Origin: a bacterium
GTDB lineage: Bacteria > Omnitrophota > Gorgyraeia > Gygaellales > UBA12090
Assembly: GCA_004299495.1 (NCBI GenBank)
Contig: SCPY01000034.1
Span: 1 to 7,507 of the forward strand
Reading direction: 5' to 3'
DNA: 7,507 nt
A program made the position numbers and the translations under genes. The notes beneath the pieces are model-generated. The model made no database searches. It saw nothing but the letters and a program-made list of their open reading frames with translations, and was not told the DNA's origin. Positions 6,876 through 7,507 of the stretch are shown in pieces (within the stretch, counting starts at the first letter, position 1; every line of letters starts with the position of its first letter).

Positions 6876-7507
6876 TCAGAACTTTACCTCCTCGTCGCTA
6901 TAGGTATGAAAATCTTTATCAAATATCTTCTTCTCGATTAAAAACTTACGCAGTCCGGGCTTACTCATAAGGAACATATCGCTGGTAAAGCGGTCAAGAT
7001 TTGTTTTGCGCAGGCTGCTGCTGGGTTCTTTCCCGTAAGCAAGATCGTGTTTAGGATGTATATTGCTGATAAAAGGCTTGATGATTATATAATCGTTATT
7101 CAGCTCATAAGAGCGCCTAAGCTCCTCTTCGTTTATCAGCTCCTCATGTATCTTTTCGCCCGGCCTTATGCCGATCTCCTTCACCTTGCCTCCGTATTTC
7201 TCCGCGAATATCTCCGCCAAATCCTTCACCTTGCCGCTTTTTACTACCGGAATAAAGGTGTCGCCTTTTTTCCCGAGGGTTATCGCAGTCATTATCAGTT
7301 TCACGCTTTCATCAAGGGTCATAAAGAAACGCGTCATATCGTTATGCGTGATAGGATAGGCCTTATCGGTTCTGGAATTATACCTGTAAAGGGGGATAAT
7401 GCTGCCGCGGCTCTCCATAACATTGCCGTAGCGCACGCACATAAATTTAGCCTTATTCATGTTGTTTGCGGAGATATACAGGCGCTCGCCTATTGCCCTG
7501 CACATAC
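6876..7507 (-). CDS. Nucleotide-sugar 4,6-dehydratase, PseB/FnlA/CapD-like (C-terminal part; 5' end outside window)
   Basis: About 210 residues of an extended short-chain dehydrogenase, the C-terminal two thirds of a protein usually near 330 residues. This family makes UDP-4-keto-6-deoxy-HexNAc from UDP-GlcNAc with tightly bound NADP. Counted from the first complete codon, the visible family segments are ERLYISANN (7-15), RYGNVMESRGSIIP (25-38), DMTRFFMTL (56-64), IRPGEKIHEEL (118-128), and a C-terminal stretch, NLDRFTSDMFLMSKPGLRKFL, at about 169-189. The RYGNV...SRGS and RPGEK segments are typical of PseB/FnlA/CapE-type enzymes. The reading frame continues to the window edge, so the Met at 7505 is not the start. 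The residue aligned with the catalytic Lys of the YxxxK (or MxxxK) motif appears to be Arg, encoded AGG at 7497-7499. The adjoining aminotransferase supports a deoxyamino-sugar pathway. Whether the product keeps or inverts C5 (PglF-like or PseB-like) cannot be told from this part. Confidence 0.88.
   Translation of the reverse strand, partial: MCRAIGERLYISANNMNKAKFMCVRYGNVMESRGSIIPLYRYNSRTDKAYPITHNDMTRFFMTLDESVKLIMTAITLGKKGDTFIPVVKSGKVKDLAEIFAEKYGGKVKEIGIRPGEKIHEELINEEELRRSYELNNDYIIIKPFISNIHPKHDLAYGKEPSSSLRKTNLDRFTSDMFLMSKPGLRKFLIEKKIFDKDFHTYSDEEVKF
6886..6893 (-). promoter_or_regulatory. Strong ribosome binding site GAGGAGGT of the aminotransferase gene
   Basis: GAGGAGGT on the minus strand lies 11 bases before the aminotransferase ATG, within the last codons of the dehydratase gene, which there encode Glu-Glu-Val. 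The match to the 16S rRNA 3' end is nearly full length, the strongest in the window, and it supports the ATG at 6874 over the next ATG five codons in. Confidence 0.75.

Noticed and set aside
6314..6941. Overlapping plus-strand open frames of 142 and 167 codons
   Set aside because: They lie opposite the clearly conserved aminotransferase gene. The translations show no recognisable domain and look like antisense shadows.
7503..7505. Met at the right edge as a possible start of the dehydratase gene
   Set aside because: The frame stays open to the window edge, and the sequence after this Met matches the middle of the family, after the Rossmann nucleotide-binding part. It is an internal codon of a gene cut by the window.

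Overview
The window is a 7.5 kb interior piece of one long bacterial operon, read entirely on the minus strand. It encodes assembly of a surface polysaccharide (O-antigen, capsule or exopolysaccharide type). Every gap between genes is under 50 bases, two junctions overlap or nearly touch, and no promoter or terminator is visible. Transcription therefore probably starts to the right of the window and continues past its left edge.

In transcription order (right to left) the genes are: the C-terminal two thirds of a nucleotide-sugar 4,6-dehydratase of the PseB/FnlA/CapD type (6876-7507, cut by the window edge); a PLP-dependent DegT/DnrJ/EryC1/StrS sugar aminotransferase (5744-6874); a polytopic membrane protein resembling GT-C glycosyltransferases or polymerases (4324-5715); two consecutive GT-B fold family 4 glycosyltransferases (3045-4274 and 1951-3048); a glutamine-dependent asparagine synthetase-like amidotransferase (54-1943); and the likely first codons of another gene at the left edge (1-43).

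The genes fit one pathway. The dehydratase and aminotransferase would make a UDP-4-amino-4,6-dideoxy sugar. The two cytoplasmic glycosyltransferases would add sugars to a lipid-linked oligosaccharide. The membrane protein would act at or across the membrane as a lipid-sugar-dependent transferase or polymerase. The AsnB-like enzyme is either a true asparagine synthetase or, as proposed for homologues in such clusters, an amidotransferase that amidates a sugar acid. Substrates and sugar identities cannot be read from the sequence.

The organism is a bacterium: standard code, AGGAGG-type ribosome binding sites, GTG starts and coupled ORFs. The GC content looks intermediate by eye. The gene style resembles uncultured lineages such as Omnitrophota, but this is a weak impression. 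I found no RNA genes, mobile elements, CRISPR arrays or substantial repeats, and no convincing new system. The best leads are an apparent Lys-to-Arg change at the dehydratase catalytic position, a family 4 glycosyltransferase without the EX7E glutamates, and the unassigned membrane protein.
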